In this document: positions 6,160 through 13,974 of the stretch, in pieces
Numbering within the stretch: the first letter of the stretch is position 1
How the letters are laid out: each line of letters begins with the position of its first letter
NCBI GenBank assembly: GCA_903854175.1
Contig: CAINVQ010000025.1
Location: 1-16,562 of the forward strand
Origin: an uncultured Actinomycetes bacterium
Lineage (GTDB): Bacteria > Actinomycetota > Acidimicrobiia > Acidimicrobiales > RAAP-2
Length of the DNA stretch: 16,562 nt
Direction: 5' to 3'
Program-made: the position numbers and the translations under genes
Notes under the pieces: model-generated
What the model was told of the DNA's origin: nothing
What the model saw: the letters and a program-made list of their open reading frames with translations, nothing else
The model's database searches: none

Positions 6160-7229
6160 TATTCGAATGCAACCTTAAAACCTAGTGAGGTTAATGAATC
6201 ACAGAAAAGGTCTCGCTGGGCAGTGTCAATTGCGAGTAGCAATGTTCCACCAGTCCCCTCAATCCCGTGTGCAATTTCAATGTCGTAAATGTTCACAAGC
6301 AGATCAGACGCGGCCTTAGTTACTACTGCGAGAGAACCTGGTTTGTCAGCGATAACAATGCGTAGGTAGGCCAAGTTCTCAGAACTGAGTGCACGACCTG
6401 GAAGTTGACGACGAGCTTGTGATGCAGTCGTAAGCGTCTTCTTTATTTCATCTCGAGCGTTGGTATCTAGTGCGTGTCGAAGGGCACTAATTCGCTGTTC
6501 AATTGCGTCAAGTGTTGAAGTGATGGCTTCTCGGTTTTCAAAAAGAATGTCTGGCCAAATTGCAGGGTCTCCTGCAGCAACTCGAGTCATGTCTCTAAAA
6601 CCACCAGCCGCAAGCTGCAGTAACACTGGGTCTTGTTCAGCAGTCTTTGTGGCTTCATTCATAAGAGCGCCAGCGAGCAAGTGAGGCACGTGGCTCGCAA
6701 GTGCGACCAGACGGTCATGATCCCCTGCAGAAATTGCAACAACGCTTGCACCAAGATCTCTGAAGATTGAATGAAGTGCTGTGTATACCTCTGGCGACGT
6801 ATCTTCAGTTGGTGAAAGCACCCATGTACAACCTTGAAACAGGTCGGCACGTGCTCCAGCGAATCCTCTGAGCTCTGATCCAGCCATTGGGTGACCACCC
6901 AAGAAGCGAGCATCTTTAACAGCACTAACGATTGACTCTTTGACCCCAGCAACATCAGTAACTAGTAGCGAAGATGATGTATTTGACAATAAGACGTTGT
7001 TAGCGATTTCAACAACTGTTCCTGCGGGGGTAGCAATTACTACCAGTGAATGATTTTCGCTCATCATTCCGTTAGAAACGATTCCTCGATCTATTGCTTC
7101 TTTTAGTACGTCTGCATTGAGGTCGTCACCAGTAATGCTCCATCCAGCTTCGCTTAGTGCGAGGGCGACAGACGATCCAATTAGCCCTAGACCAATTACG
7201 TGAGCGAGTTTCTTATTTTGGGAGGTCAT
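6159..7229 (-). CDS. tyrA: Prephenate dehydrogenase with C-terminal ACT domain
   Basis: It oxidises and decarboxylates prephenate to 4-hydroxyphenylpyruvate for tyrosine synthesis. The dinucleotide-binding motif GLGLIGSSVALAL lies near the N-terminus. Family blocks follow: FLGGHPMAGSELRGF, then ALASHVPHLLAGALM with the expected histidines, then DPAIWPDILFEN. The last 70 or so residues form an ACT domain (YLRIVIADKPGSLAVVTKAA), which usually binds an amino acid, so feedback inhibition by tyrosine is likely but not proven. I prefer ATG 7229, giving MTSQNKKLAHVIG and 356 residues. In-frame alternatives are ATG 7247 and GTG 7274, and none has a good Shine-Dalgarno. The chosen start overlaps the chorismate mutase gene by 17 nt, so translation is probably coupled. 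No mutase domain is fused; that activity comes from the neighbour. Confidence 0.93.
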   Translation of the reverse strand: MTSQNKKLAHVIGLGLIGSSVALALSEAGWSITGDDLNADVLKEAIDRGIVSNGMMSENHSLVVIATPAGTVVEIANNVLLSNTSSSLLVTDVAGVKESIVSAVKDARFLGGHPMAGSELRGFAGARADLFQGCTWVLSPTEDTSPEVYTALHSIFRDLGASVVAISAGDHDRLVALASHVPHLLAGALMNEATKTAEQDPVLLQLAAGGFRDMTRVAAGDPAIWPDILFENREAITSTLDAIEQRISALRHALDTNARDEIKKTLTTASQARRQLPGRALSSENLAYLRIVIADKPGSLAVVTKAASDLLVNIYDIEIAHGIEGTGGTLLLAIDTAQRDLFCDSLTSLGFKVAFE

Positions 7230-7584
7230 CGCGAAGTGACTGCGCATTGTGAAGGTAAACGTGATGTATCTCACTACGTGAGCGCGTTGTGTAAACGTGC
7301 ATCAAAATGCGAACACACTTGGACATTGATCCAGGAACATTAATTTCGCTTGCGCACATTAAAGGAATGTCACCAAAGCCAACTTCTCGAGCAGCGGCTG
7401 CAGGGAAAGCTGAAGTTAAATCAACAGATGTCGTGAAGAGAACACTGATGACGTCATCGTGGTTCAATTCGTTGCGGCTCATGAGTTCGAGGATGAGCTC
7501 TCTTGTCCTCTCGCCTATGGCTTCAGGCGTGTCTATTTCACACGTTGTGGCGCCTCGTAGGCCTCGAACTAGTGCAGAAGTCAT
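7213..7584 (-). CDS. aroH: Chorismate mutase, AroH type
   Basis: It rearranges chorismate to prephenate, the substrate of the next gene's product. The 123-residue protein matches the monofunctional trimeric AroH fold of Bacillus subtilis, not the helical AroQ type. It shares the N-terminal VRGLRGATT, the central CASEINV and the C-terminal VRILMHVYT and IHHVYLHNA. The expected active-site residues are all present: R10, E80, R92 and Y110, by analogy with R7, E78, R90 and Y108 of the B. subtilis enzyme. The ATG overlaps the pseudouridine synthase stop as ATGA, and the 3' end overlaps tyrA. Location directly before tyrA puts two consecutive tyrosine-branch steps side by side. Confidence 0.95.
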   Translation of the reverse strand: MTSALVRGLRGATTCEIDTPEAIGERTRELILELMSRNELNHDDVISVLFTTSVDLTSAFPAAAAREVGFGDIPLMCASEINVPGSMSKCVRILMHVYTTRSRSEIHHVYLHNAQSLRDDLPK

Positions 7585-8321
7585 GATGGCATAGTAGAGG
7601 CGATTTCATCGGTCATCCCAACAGCCTCCATTAATCGACGAACTTCACCCACAGATAACTGGCGTGAGCTCCCAGGGCTCAATGTGGCGTCCTGTAGTGG
7701 GCCAATTCGGGTGCGAACGAGTCTGGTTACTTCATGGCCAATTGCAGCGCACATTCGGCGAACCTGGCGATTTCTGCCTTCATGAATGACAATACGAAGC
7801 AGGCCATCACTCACGCGACTCACCTGAGCAGGACTTGTCATTCCATCTTCAAGTTCAACACCTTCACGAAGGCGTCTGATGGCAGCAGGCGATGGATCGC
7901 CTTCAACTCGAGCAAGGTATTCCTTCGCGATTCCAGAACTTGGATGTGTAAGCAAATGAGCAAGACGCCCATCGTTAGTAAGGATCAATAGACCCTCTGT
8001 ATTCATGTCAAGTCTTCCGACAGGGAAAATACGAACTGGAGAATCAACTAATTGCAGAACTGTTGTTCTGCCCTGCGGGTCTGAAGCAGTAGTGACTACC
8101 CCATCTGGTTTGTTGAGCAAGTAGTAACAGGTGTTCTGTGCGGTTGGAGCGAGTGTGCCGTCAACACAAATAACGTTTTCTTCTGGTCGAACACGGTTGC
8201 CAAGTTCAGCAATGCGTCCATCAATCGTCACTCGGCCGTCAGTGATGAGGATCTCACACGCACGTCGAGATCCGAAACCAGCACGAGCGAGTGCTTTCTG
8301 GAGGCGTTCGCCCTCTTCCAA
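7581..8321 (-). CDS. rluB: RsuA/RluB-family rRNA pseudouridine synthase
   Basis: It isomerises a uridine in ribosomal RNA to pseudouridine. An S4 RNA-binding domain covers about residues 4-50 (ERLQKALARAGFGSRRACE). The catalytic domain follows, with LLNKPDGVVTT at 68-78, the active-site aspartate D105 in VGRLDMNTEGLLILTNDG, and the HEGRNRQVRRM block near the C-terminus. Length, 246 residues, is typical. Position directly after scpB is the usual place for rluB in actinobacteria and Firmicutes, but whether the target is 23S (RluB-like) or 16S (RsuA-like) rRNA cannot be read from sequence. The start is TTG immediately after the scpB stop, with GAGG about 8 nt upstream as Shine-Dalgarno. Confidence 0.92.
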   Translation of the reverse strand: MEEGERLQKALARAGFGSRRACEILITDGRVTIDGRIAELGNRVRPEENVICVDGTLAPTAQNTCYYLLNKPDGVVTTASDPQGRTTVLQLVDSPVRIFPVGRLDMNTEGLLILTNDGRLAHLLTHPSSGIAKEYLARVEGDPSPAAIRRLREGVELEDGMTSPAQVSRVSDGLLRIVIHEGRNRQVRRMCAAIGHEVTRLVRTRIGPLQDATLSPGSSRQLSVGEVRRLMEAVGMTDEIASTMPS

Positions 8322-8909
8322 CTAGGTGTCCTCTGCAAGGTCAAGCTGCGAATTCATTTCTTCTGCGAGCTCTTGTGCGGTTTCTACTGGTGGCATGAAT
8401 TCTTCGATCGGAGGAAGTTCTGAAATTGCAGCAAGTCCCATTCGGTCTAAGAAGAGTTCTGTTGTGCCGTAAAGAATTGGAGTTCCAGGTCCTGTGGAGC
8501 GCCCCTTCTCTTCAATGTATCCACGCTGTTCCAGTAGTCGTGATACGCCATCAACGTTCACTCCACGAAGCGAGGTAATTTGAGCACGAGAAATTGGTTG
8601 GCGGTACGCAATAATCGCAAGAGTCTCAAGTGCAGCGGAGCTAAGTCGGTGAGATACGTCACGGTTCGCAAATTTGCCAACCCACTCCGATACTTCAGAT
8701 GCTGACTGCATCACCCATCCACTGGCTAGTTCGGCGAGCTGAAATCCGCGACGTTGCTCGGCGAACTCTGTACGAAGTTCGCGAAGAGCATTAACAACGT
8801 CTTCGGTATCAACCTCAACAACATCAGCAAGTTCTTCGGCTGAAATAGGTTCGATTGCTACGGTCAACATTGCTTCTAGCTTTTGTTCTAGAGAAAACTC
8901 ATCCCTCAT
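8322..8909 (-). CDS. scpB: Segregation and condensation protein B
   Basis: ScpB is the winged-helix (kite) subunit that dimerises on ScpA in the SMC-ScpAB condensin, which compacts and segregates the chromosome. The 195-residue product has the expected N-terminal segment (LEQKLEAMLTVAIEPISAEELADVV) and the family block LSSAALETLAIIAYRQPISRAQI, followed by RGVNVDGVSRLLEQRGYIEEKGR. A longer in-frame start exists at 8993 but would overlap scpA by 95 nt and add non-family sequence. ATG 8909 has GGAAAGG about 9 nt upstream and an 11-nt overlap with scpA, so I chose it. The acidic C-terminal tail (residues after about 160) is typical. The smc gene is not in this window. Confidence 0.95.
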   Translation of the reverse strand: MRDEFSLEQKLEAMLTVAIEPISAEELADVVEVDTEDVVNALRELRTEFAEQRRGFQLAELASGWVMQSASEVSEWVGKFANRDVSHRLSSAALETLAIIAYRQPISRAQITSLRGVNVDGVSRLLEQRGYIEEKGRSTGPGTPILYGTTELFLDRMGLAAISELPPIEEFMPPVETAQELAEEMNSQLDLAEDT

Positions 8910-9675
8910 AACTGTCGACCTTTCCAAAATCGAATGCTTCTTGATTCTCAATCCATTCAATTTCAACTTCACCAAATGTTGTTCCTTGACCAAGATCTAC
9001 GTAGCCCAGCTTGCAGAGCTCAAGTAGAGCCAGGAAGTGAACAATGATCTCAATGCGTGTCAGTAGTGCCGCAGTAAGAGACCTAAATGTAAGTTTTCCC
9101 ATTGAAGGTAGACGTGAAGTAAGCGATGCCACCGTCTCTGCAACAGTCACTGCATCAACAGTTACGTGATTAAGTCGAACAACTGGAACAGGCTTCTCCT
9201 CAATTCCACGTAAATAAGCCTGCGCTAATTGAGCTGTAGTTATTCCGGCGAGTAGGTCAGGCGGTGTAACAATGAATCCATCATCGATTCCACGGATTCT
9301 TGGGTAGGCGCGGCTGGCGCGCTCGAAAAGAGAAATAAACGCGTCACTCAGCGAGGCATACGTACGTAGTTCAAGAAGTCGTGCCAGGAGAACGTCGCGC
9401 TCTTCCCATCCAATGAACTCCTCATCTGGTTCATTGCTGTCTTTTCCAGGGAGCAGACGGAAGCTCTTCATTTCAAGAAGGATTGAACCAATGAGGAGAA
9501 ACTCAGAAAGGTCCTCTGCGGTCAAGGTCATTGTTTCTTTGCGCATTTCTGCAACAAAGGCGTCAACAATTGGAGAAAGTGGAACGTCGAGAATATCGAC
9601 TTCATGGGCGCTTATTAGCCTTAGGAGGAGTTCAACTGGGCCGCTAAAAGACGGCGTCGTCACGACGTAGGTCAT
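8899..9675 (-). CDS. scpA: Segregation and condensation protein A (kleisin)
   Basis: ScpA is the kleisin that bridges the SMC heads and binds ScpB. The 258-residue protein starts with the diagnostic FSGPVELLLRLISAHEVDILDVPL at residues 9-32, and the next block is LSEFLLIGSILLEMKSFRLLP. The C-terminal winged-helix region includes VVHFLALLELCKLGYVDLGQ-like sequence. The ATG at 9675 has a TAGAGT hexamer exactly 6 nt upstream and no Shine-Dalgarno, so it is probably the leaderless first gene of the operon that runs to plsC. The gene is divergent from trpS across 57 bp. In many actinobacteria parA precedes scpA; none is present here. Confidence 0.95.
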   Translation of the reverse strand: MTYVVTTPSFSGPVELLLRLISAHEVDILDVPLSPIVDAFVAEMRKETMTLTAEDLSEFLLIGSILLEMKSFRLLPGKDSNEPDEEFIGWEERDVLLARLLELRTYASLSDAFISLFERASRAYPRIRGIDDGFIVTPPDLLAGITTAQLAQAYLRGIEEKPVPVVRLNHVTVDAVTVAETVASLTSRLPSMGKLTFRSLTAALLTRIEIIVHFLALLELCKLGYVDLGQGTTFGEVEIEWIENQEAFDFGKVDSYEG

Positions 9676-9681
9676 GCAGTA

Positions 9682-9687
9682 ACTCTA
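9682..9687 (-). promoter_or_regulatory. Predicted -10 element for the leaderless scpA operon
   Basis: On the minus strand TAGAGT is followed by TACTGC (6 nt) and ATG 9675. This would be the promoter for all eight genes from scpA to plsC, since I see no other intergenic space in that run. There is no clear -35. Confidence 0.55.
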
Positions 9688-9720
9688 CTTCGACGGCACA
9701 AGTTATGCATGCTCTGCTCC

Positions 9721-9726
9721 TACTAT
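9721..9726 (+). promoter_or_regulatory. Predicted -10 element for leaderless trpS
   Basis: TACTAT is followed by GTAGGG (6 nt) and GTG 9733. This supports GTG 9733 rather than the upstream ATG 9709, which would lie before the promoter hexamer. There is no clear -35. Confidence 0.6.
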
Positions 9727-9732
9727 GTAGGG

Positions 9733-10701
9733 GTGCGAATTCTTTCTGGTATCCAGCCATCTGGAACCCCTCATCTAGGTAACTATCTCGGTGCCCTAAA
9801 GCAGTGGGCCGATAGTCAAAACTCTGAGGCGTATTACTGCGTAGTGAATCTCCACGCTCTTACGCTGCAGATTGATCCAGAAGAACTCAGGTCTCAGACA
9901 ATTGATGGCGTTGCATGGCTTCTCGCTAGCGGACTTGATCCTGAGGTCTGCACACTATTTATCCAGAGCCATGTCCCCTACCACTCTCAGCTCAGCTGGT
10001 TGCTTGAGAATGTCGCTACGTTCGGTGAACTAAGTCGTATGACGCAGTTTAAGGAAAAGGCTTCTAGACAAGATGGCTACCGGGCTGGACTATTCACCTA
10101 TCCAGTGCTTATGGCCGCCGACATTCTTCTCTACAACGCACAAGAAGTTCCCGTTGGAGATGACCAGCGCCAGCACCTTGAGTTAACTCGTGAAATCGCT
10201 GAGAGATTCAACAATCGTTTTGGCGACACCTTTACGTTGCCTGCTGGTGTGCAGCCAAAGTCAGCTGCGCGAGTCATGGACTTACAAGATCCGACACGAA
10301 AGATGTCGAAGTCAGTTTCCAGCCCACTTGGCTCACTCTCATTACTCGATGACGCCAAAGAAATAGACAAGAAAATCAAAAAAGCAGTCACTGATACCGA
10401 CAACGAAGTTCGCTTCGACTGGGAAACGAAGCCTGGTCTTTCAAACCTTCTAGAAATTTTCTCTGCCTTTAGTGGAGAAACTCCTCAAGCTGTTGCAAGT
10501 CGTTACTCACGCTATGGCGATTTGAAGGGTGATCTTTCCACGCTCGTTACTGAATCACTTGCGCCAATTACTGCTCGATATCACGAACTGCGTGCCGACA
10601 CGAAGAAGCTAAACGAGATTATTGAACTCGGCTCAGAAAAAGCTTCAGCAATTGCCAAGGTGACGTACGAGCGTGCAGCAACTGCAATGGGACTTATTTA
10701 A
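9733..10701 (+). CDS. trpS: Tryptophanyl-tRNA synthetase
   Basis: A class I aminoacyl-tRNA synthetase that charges tRNA-Trp. The first residues VRILSGIQPSG lead into the HIGH-like motif TPHLGN at 12-17. The KMSKS loop is at 190-194. Other TrpRS features are FKEKASRQDGYRAGLFTYPVLMAADILLY and VPVGDDQRQHLELTR. Length from GTG 9733 is 322 residues, close to the usual 325-340. A longer frame from ATG 9709 would add eight non-family residues and start upstream of the predicted -10 element, so I reject it. The stop TAA overlaps the opposite M50 protease stop by 2 nt. It is the only plus-strand gene between scpA and the tRNA end of the window. Confidence 0.97.
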   Translation: MRILSGIQPSGTPHLGNYLGALKQWADSQNSEAYYCVVNLHALTLQIDPEELRSQTIDGVAWLLASGLDPEVCTLFIQSHVPYHSQLSWLLENVATFGELSRMTQFKEKASRQDGYRAGLFTYPVLMAADILLYNAQEVPVGDDQRQHLELTREIAERFNNRFGDTFTLPAGVQPKSAARVMDLQDPTRKMSKSVSSPLGSLSLLDDAKEIDKKIKKAVTDTDNEVRFDWETKPGLSNLLEIFSAFSGETPQAVASRYSRYGDLKGDLSTLVTESLAPITARYHELRADTKKLNEIIELGSEKASAIAKVTYERAATAMGLI

Positions 10702-11315
10702 AACAGTTGTCGTAGCCACCACTCTTGGAGAGATCCAAGGAAGTTGGTTCCAACGTGCAGAACCATTGAGTCAAGAATGATGAATGCCATCAAGAATGGT
10801 AACGCGTACGAGCGGTAATGAAAATACTTGGCCAGATTTCTCTGCGGAATAAAACGTTCAAGAATTGCTGATCCATCAAGAGGCGGAATTGGTATCAAGT
10901 TAAACGCGGCAAGAGTGATGTTTACGAGTCCAAGGTATTCACCAATATTAAATGTCATCTGACTTTGTGTGTTGTGAATGGCATATTCACAGATAGCGAA
11001 TCCAACACCTGACAAAAAGATGTTCACGAGTGGTCCAGCTAGTGAAACATAAAGAGATTGTTTTCTTGGATTGCGCAGTCTCCCTACGTTTACTGGGACT
11101 GGCTTCGCATAACCAAACATTGGAAGACCACTAAATATAAGAACTGCTGGCAAAAGTAGTGTTCCAAATGGATCAATGTGTTTCACTGGATTTAATGAAA
11201 GTCGACCCTGCTGTTTTGCAGTCGGATCGCCGAAGTAGTTCGCTACCCAACCGTGACTAACTTCGTGCAGAATGATTGACGGAACAATCGCAAGTAAGTA
11301 ATAAAGAATATTCAC
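10698..11315 (-). CDS. Site-2 protease family membrane metalloprotease (peptidase M50)
   Basis: A 205-residue integral membrane zinc protease. The catalytic H17-E-V-S-H21 sits in the first transmembrane helix (ILYYLLAIVPSIILHEVSH), and the third zinc ligand is D147 in NLIPIPPLDGS. About four to five hydrophobic helices are visible, and there is no PDZ domain, so it belongs to the small YwhC-like type rather than RseP. The substrate is unknown; regulated cleavage of membrane-bound anti-sigma factors or signal-peptide remnants is the known role of the superfamily. The start is GTG 11315. It is predicted leaderless, with a -10 hexamer whose first three bases are the xerD stop. This gene type between xerD and trpS or scpA is common in several phyla, to my recollection. 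Confidence 0.9.
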   Translation of the reverse strand: MNILYYLLAIVPSIILHEVSHGWVANYFGDPTAKQQGRLSLNPVKHIDPFGTLLLPAVLIFSGLPMFGYAKPVPVNVGRLRNPRKQSLYVSLAGPLVNIFLSGVGFAICEYAIHNTQSQMTFNIGEYLGLVNITLAAFNLIPIPPLDGSAILERFIPQRNLAKYFHYRSYALPFLMAFIILDSMVLHVGTNFLGSLQEWWLRQLF

Positions 11316-11321
11316 GTCTAT

Positions 11322-11327
11322 AACCTA
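11322..11327 (-). promoter_or_regulatory. Predicted -10 element for the leaderless M50 protease, overlapping the xerD stop
   Basis: On the minus strand TAGGTT is followed by ATAGAC (6 nt) and GTG 11315. The TAG of the hexamer is also the xerD stop codon. The protease could therefore be transcribed apart from xerD. No Shine-Dalgarno is present in the 9-nt gap. Confidence 0.5.
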
Positions 11328-12227
11328 ATGGGCTCTTGGATGTGCGCTCTTATATTCACGCTGAAGTGAAGTTACCGAAACGGCAGTATAAATCTGAGTG
11401 GTGGCTATAGATGAGTGCCCTAAGAGCTCTTGTACGACACGAATATCAGCACCGTGACTCAACATGTGTGTGGCACAGCTGTGGCGAAAAACGTGAGCAC
11501 TGATAGTTGCTTGATCAATTCCTGCTGGCAGCGCTCGTTTATGAATAATGAGATCAATACCCTGGCGTGTGAGGTTTCCGCCACGAGCATTTAGAAATAG
11601 ACGACTTGATTGGCGTGAATTAGGGAACTCTGGCCTTCCTCCACTTGCTAGATAATTTCGTAGTGCACCTTTAAGAGTTTTGCCCATTGGAACAAGTCGC
11701 TGTTTTGAGCCTTTTCCAGTGACCAGGATGAGCTCCTCATCAAAGTCAACATCTTGAAGTGAAATTCCTACAACTTCACTAACACGAGCACCCGTACCAT
11801 AGAGAAGTTCCAACAGTGCTCGGTCTCGAAGATCTATTGGAGTGTCAGCAGGGACTGAATCAAGTAGATGAATTACTAATGACTCTTCTAGTGGTTTAGG
11901 CAACGATCGACCTCGTTTGCCGCCCTTGAGTCTTGTGGTTGGGTCATTACTAATAGAGCCTTCGTCAGCCATGTATCCAAACCATCCGCGAACTGAAGAC
12001 ATGGAACGAGCAACTGAACTGTCGGCTTGTCCGTCTTTTCTCAGTTTGTTGAAATATTTTTCAAAATCTGACTCAGTGATTTTCTTGCTAGTTAGATTTA
12101 GGGCCTTCATCCAAGCAATGAACGCCTCAATATCTCGTCGATACGCCTCAATGGTGGCGACGCTTCGACCTTTTTCAATGGTTAACCATTGAAGGTAATC
12201 AGTTAGTAGTTCTTCACTGTTTGCCAA
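11325..12227 (-). CDS. xerD: Tyrosine recombinase XerC/XerD (chromosome dimer resolution)
   Basis: A 300-residue tyrosine recombinase that resolves chromosome dimers at the dif site. The N-terminal SAM-like core-binding domain spans about 1-90 (YLQWLTIEKGRSVATIEAYRRDI). The catalytic domain has the full residue set: R148 in TGARVSEV, K172 in TGKGSKQR, H245 and R248 in HVFRHSCATH, H271 in LLGHSSIATTQIY and the nucleophile Y280. Length and position after pyrG are as for xerD in actinobacteria, so it is housekeeping rather than a phage integrase. The start is TTG 12227, which fits the family N-terminus; GGAA 6 nt upstream is a weak Shine-Dalgarno inside a small hairpin. No dif site is evident in the window. 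XerC cannot be excluded as the better name. Confidence 0.93.
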   Translation of the reverse strand: MANSEELLTDYLQWLTIEKGRSVATIEAYRRDIEAFIAWMKALNLTSKKITESDFEKYFNKLRKDGQADSSVARSMSSVRGWFGYMADEGSISNDPTTRLKGGKRGRSLPKPLEESLVIHLLDSVPADTPIDLRDRALLELLYGTGARVSEVVGISLQDVDFDEELILVTGKGSKQRLVPMGKTLKGALRNYLASGGRPEFPNSRQSSRLFLNARGGNLTRQGIDLIIHKRALPAGIDQATISAHVFRHSCATHMLSHGADIRVVQELLGHSSIATTQIYTAVSVTSLQREYKSAHPRAH

Positions 12228-12232
12228 AGTAA

Positions 12233-12253
12233 GTTCCAGACAGTTCTTGGAAC
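12233..12253 (-). repeat. Small inverted repeat between pyrG and xerD
   Basis: A 6-bp perfect stem (GTTCCA with TGGAAC) has a 9-nt loop in the 33-nt gap. It lacks the U-tract of an intrinsic terminator. It contains the GGAA that is the only Shine-Dalgarno-like element for xerD, so folding could dampen xerD translation. It may equally be chance. Confidence 0.3.
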
Positions 12254-12260
12254 GAATGAA

Positions 12261-13933
<1,673 letters not shown>

Positions 13934-13941
13934 GGAATCTC

Positions 13942-13947
13942 ATACTA
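13942..13947 (-). promoter_or_regulatory. Possible -10 element for pyrG
   Basis: TAGTAT on the minus strand would start transcription near 13935, giving a leader of about 22 nt before the pyrG ATG. The hexamer lies within a widely spaced 5-bp inverted repeat (AGCCG at 13922-13926, CGGCT at 13950-13954). There is no strong -35, and transcription from recN may also continue through. Confidence 0.4.
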
Positions 13948-13974
13948 GTCGGCTGGAATAGAAATATCTTTCGA

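Noticed and set aside
5780..6178. 132-residue plus-strand ORF opposite aroA
   Set aside because: Shadow frame rich in serine, arginine and proline, antisense to a clear EPSP synthase; no recognised motif.
7230..7274. Longer tyrA starts at ATG 7247 and GTG 7274
   Set aside because: No Shine-Dalgarno or -10 geometry supports them, and the added residues precede the dinucleotide-binding fold by more than usual. They are not excluded.
8910..8993. Longer scpB start at 8993
   Set aside because: The added residues lie wholly within scpA in another frame and do not look like ScpB. ATG 8909 has a good ribosome-binding site.
9709..9732. ATG 9709 as the trpS start, adding eight residues
   Set aside because: The extra residues (MLCSYYVG) are not family-like, and the predicted -10 hexamer TACTAT lies inside them, 6 nt before GTG 9733.
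11325..12227. XerD-like recombinase as a sign of an integrated mobile element
   Set aside because: It sits in its usual housekeeping position after pyrG, with no attachment repeats, no phage genes, and composition like its neighbours.
13963..13974. GAAA-GATA-TTTC hairpin between recN and pyrG as a terminator
   Set aside because: Only a 4-bp AT-rich stem with no U-tract; too weak to terminate.
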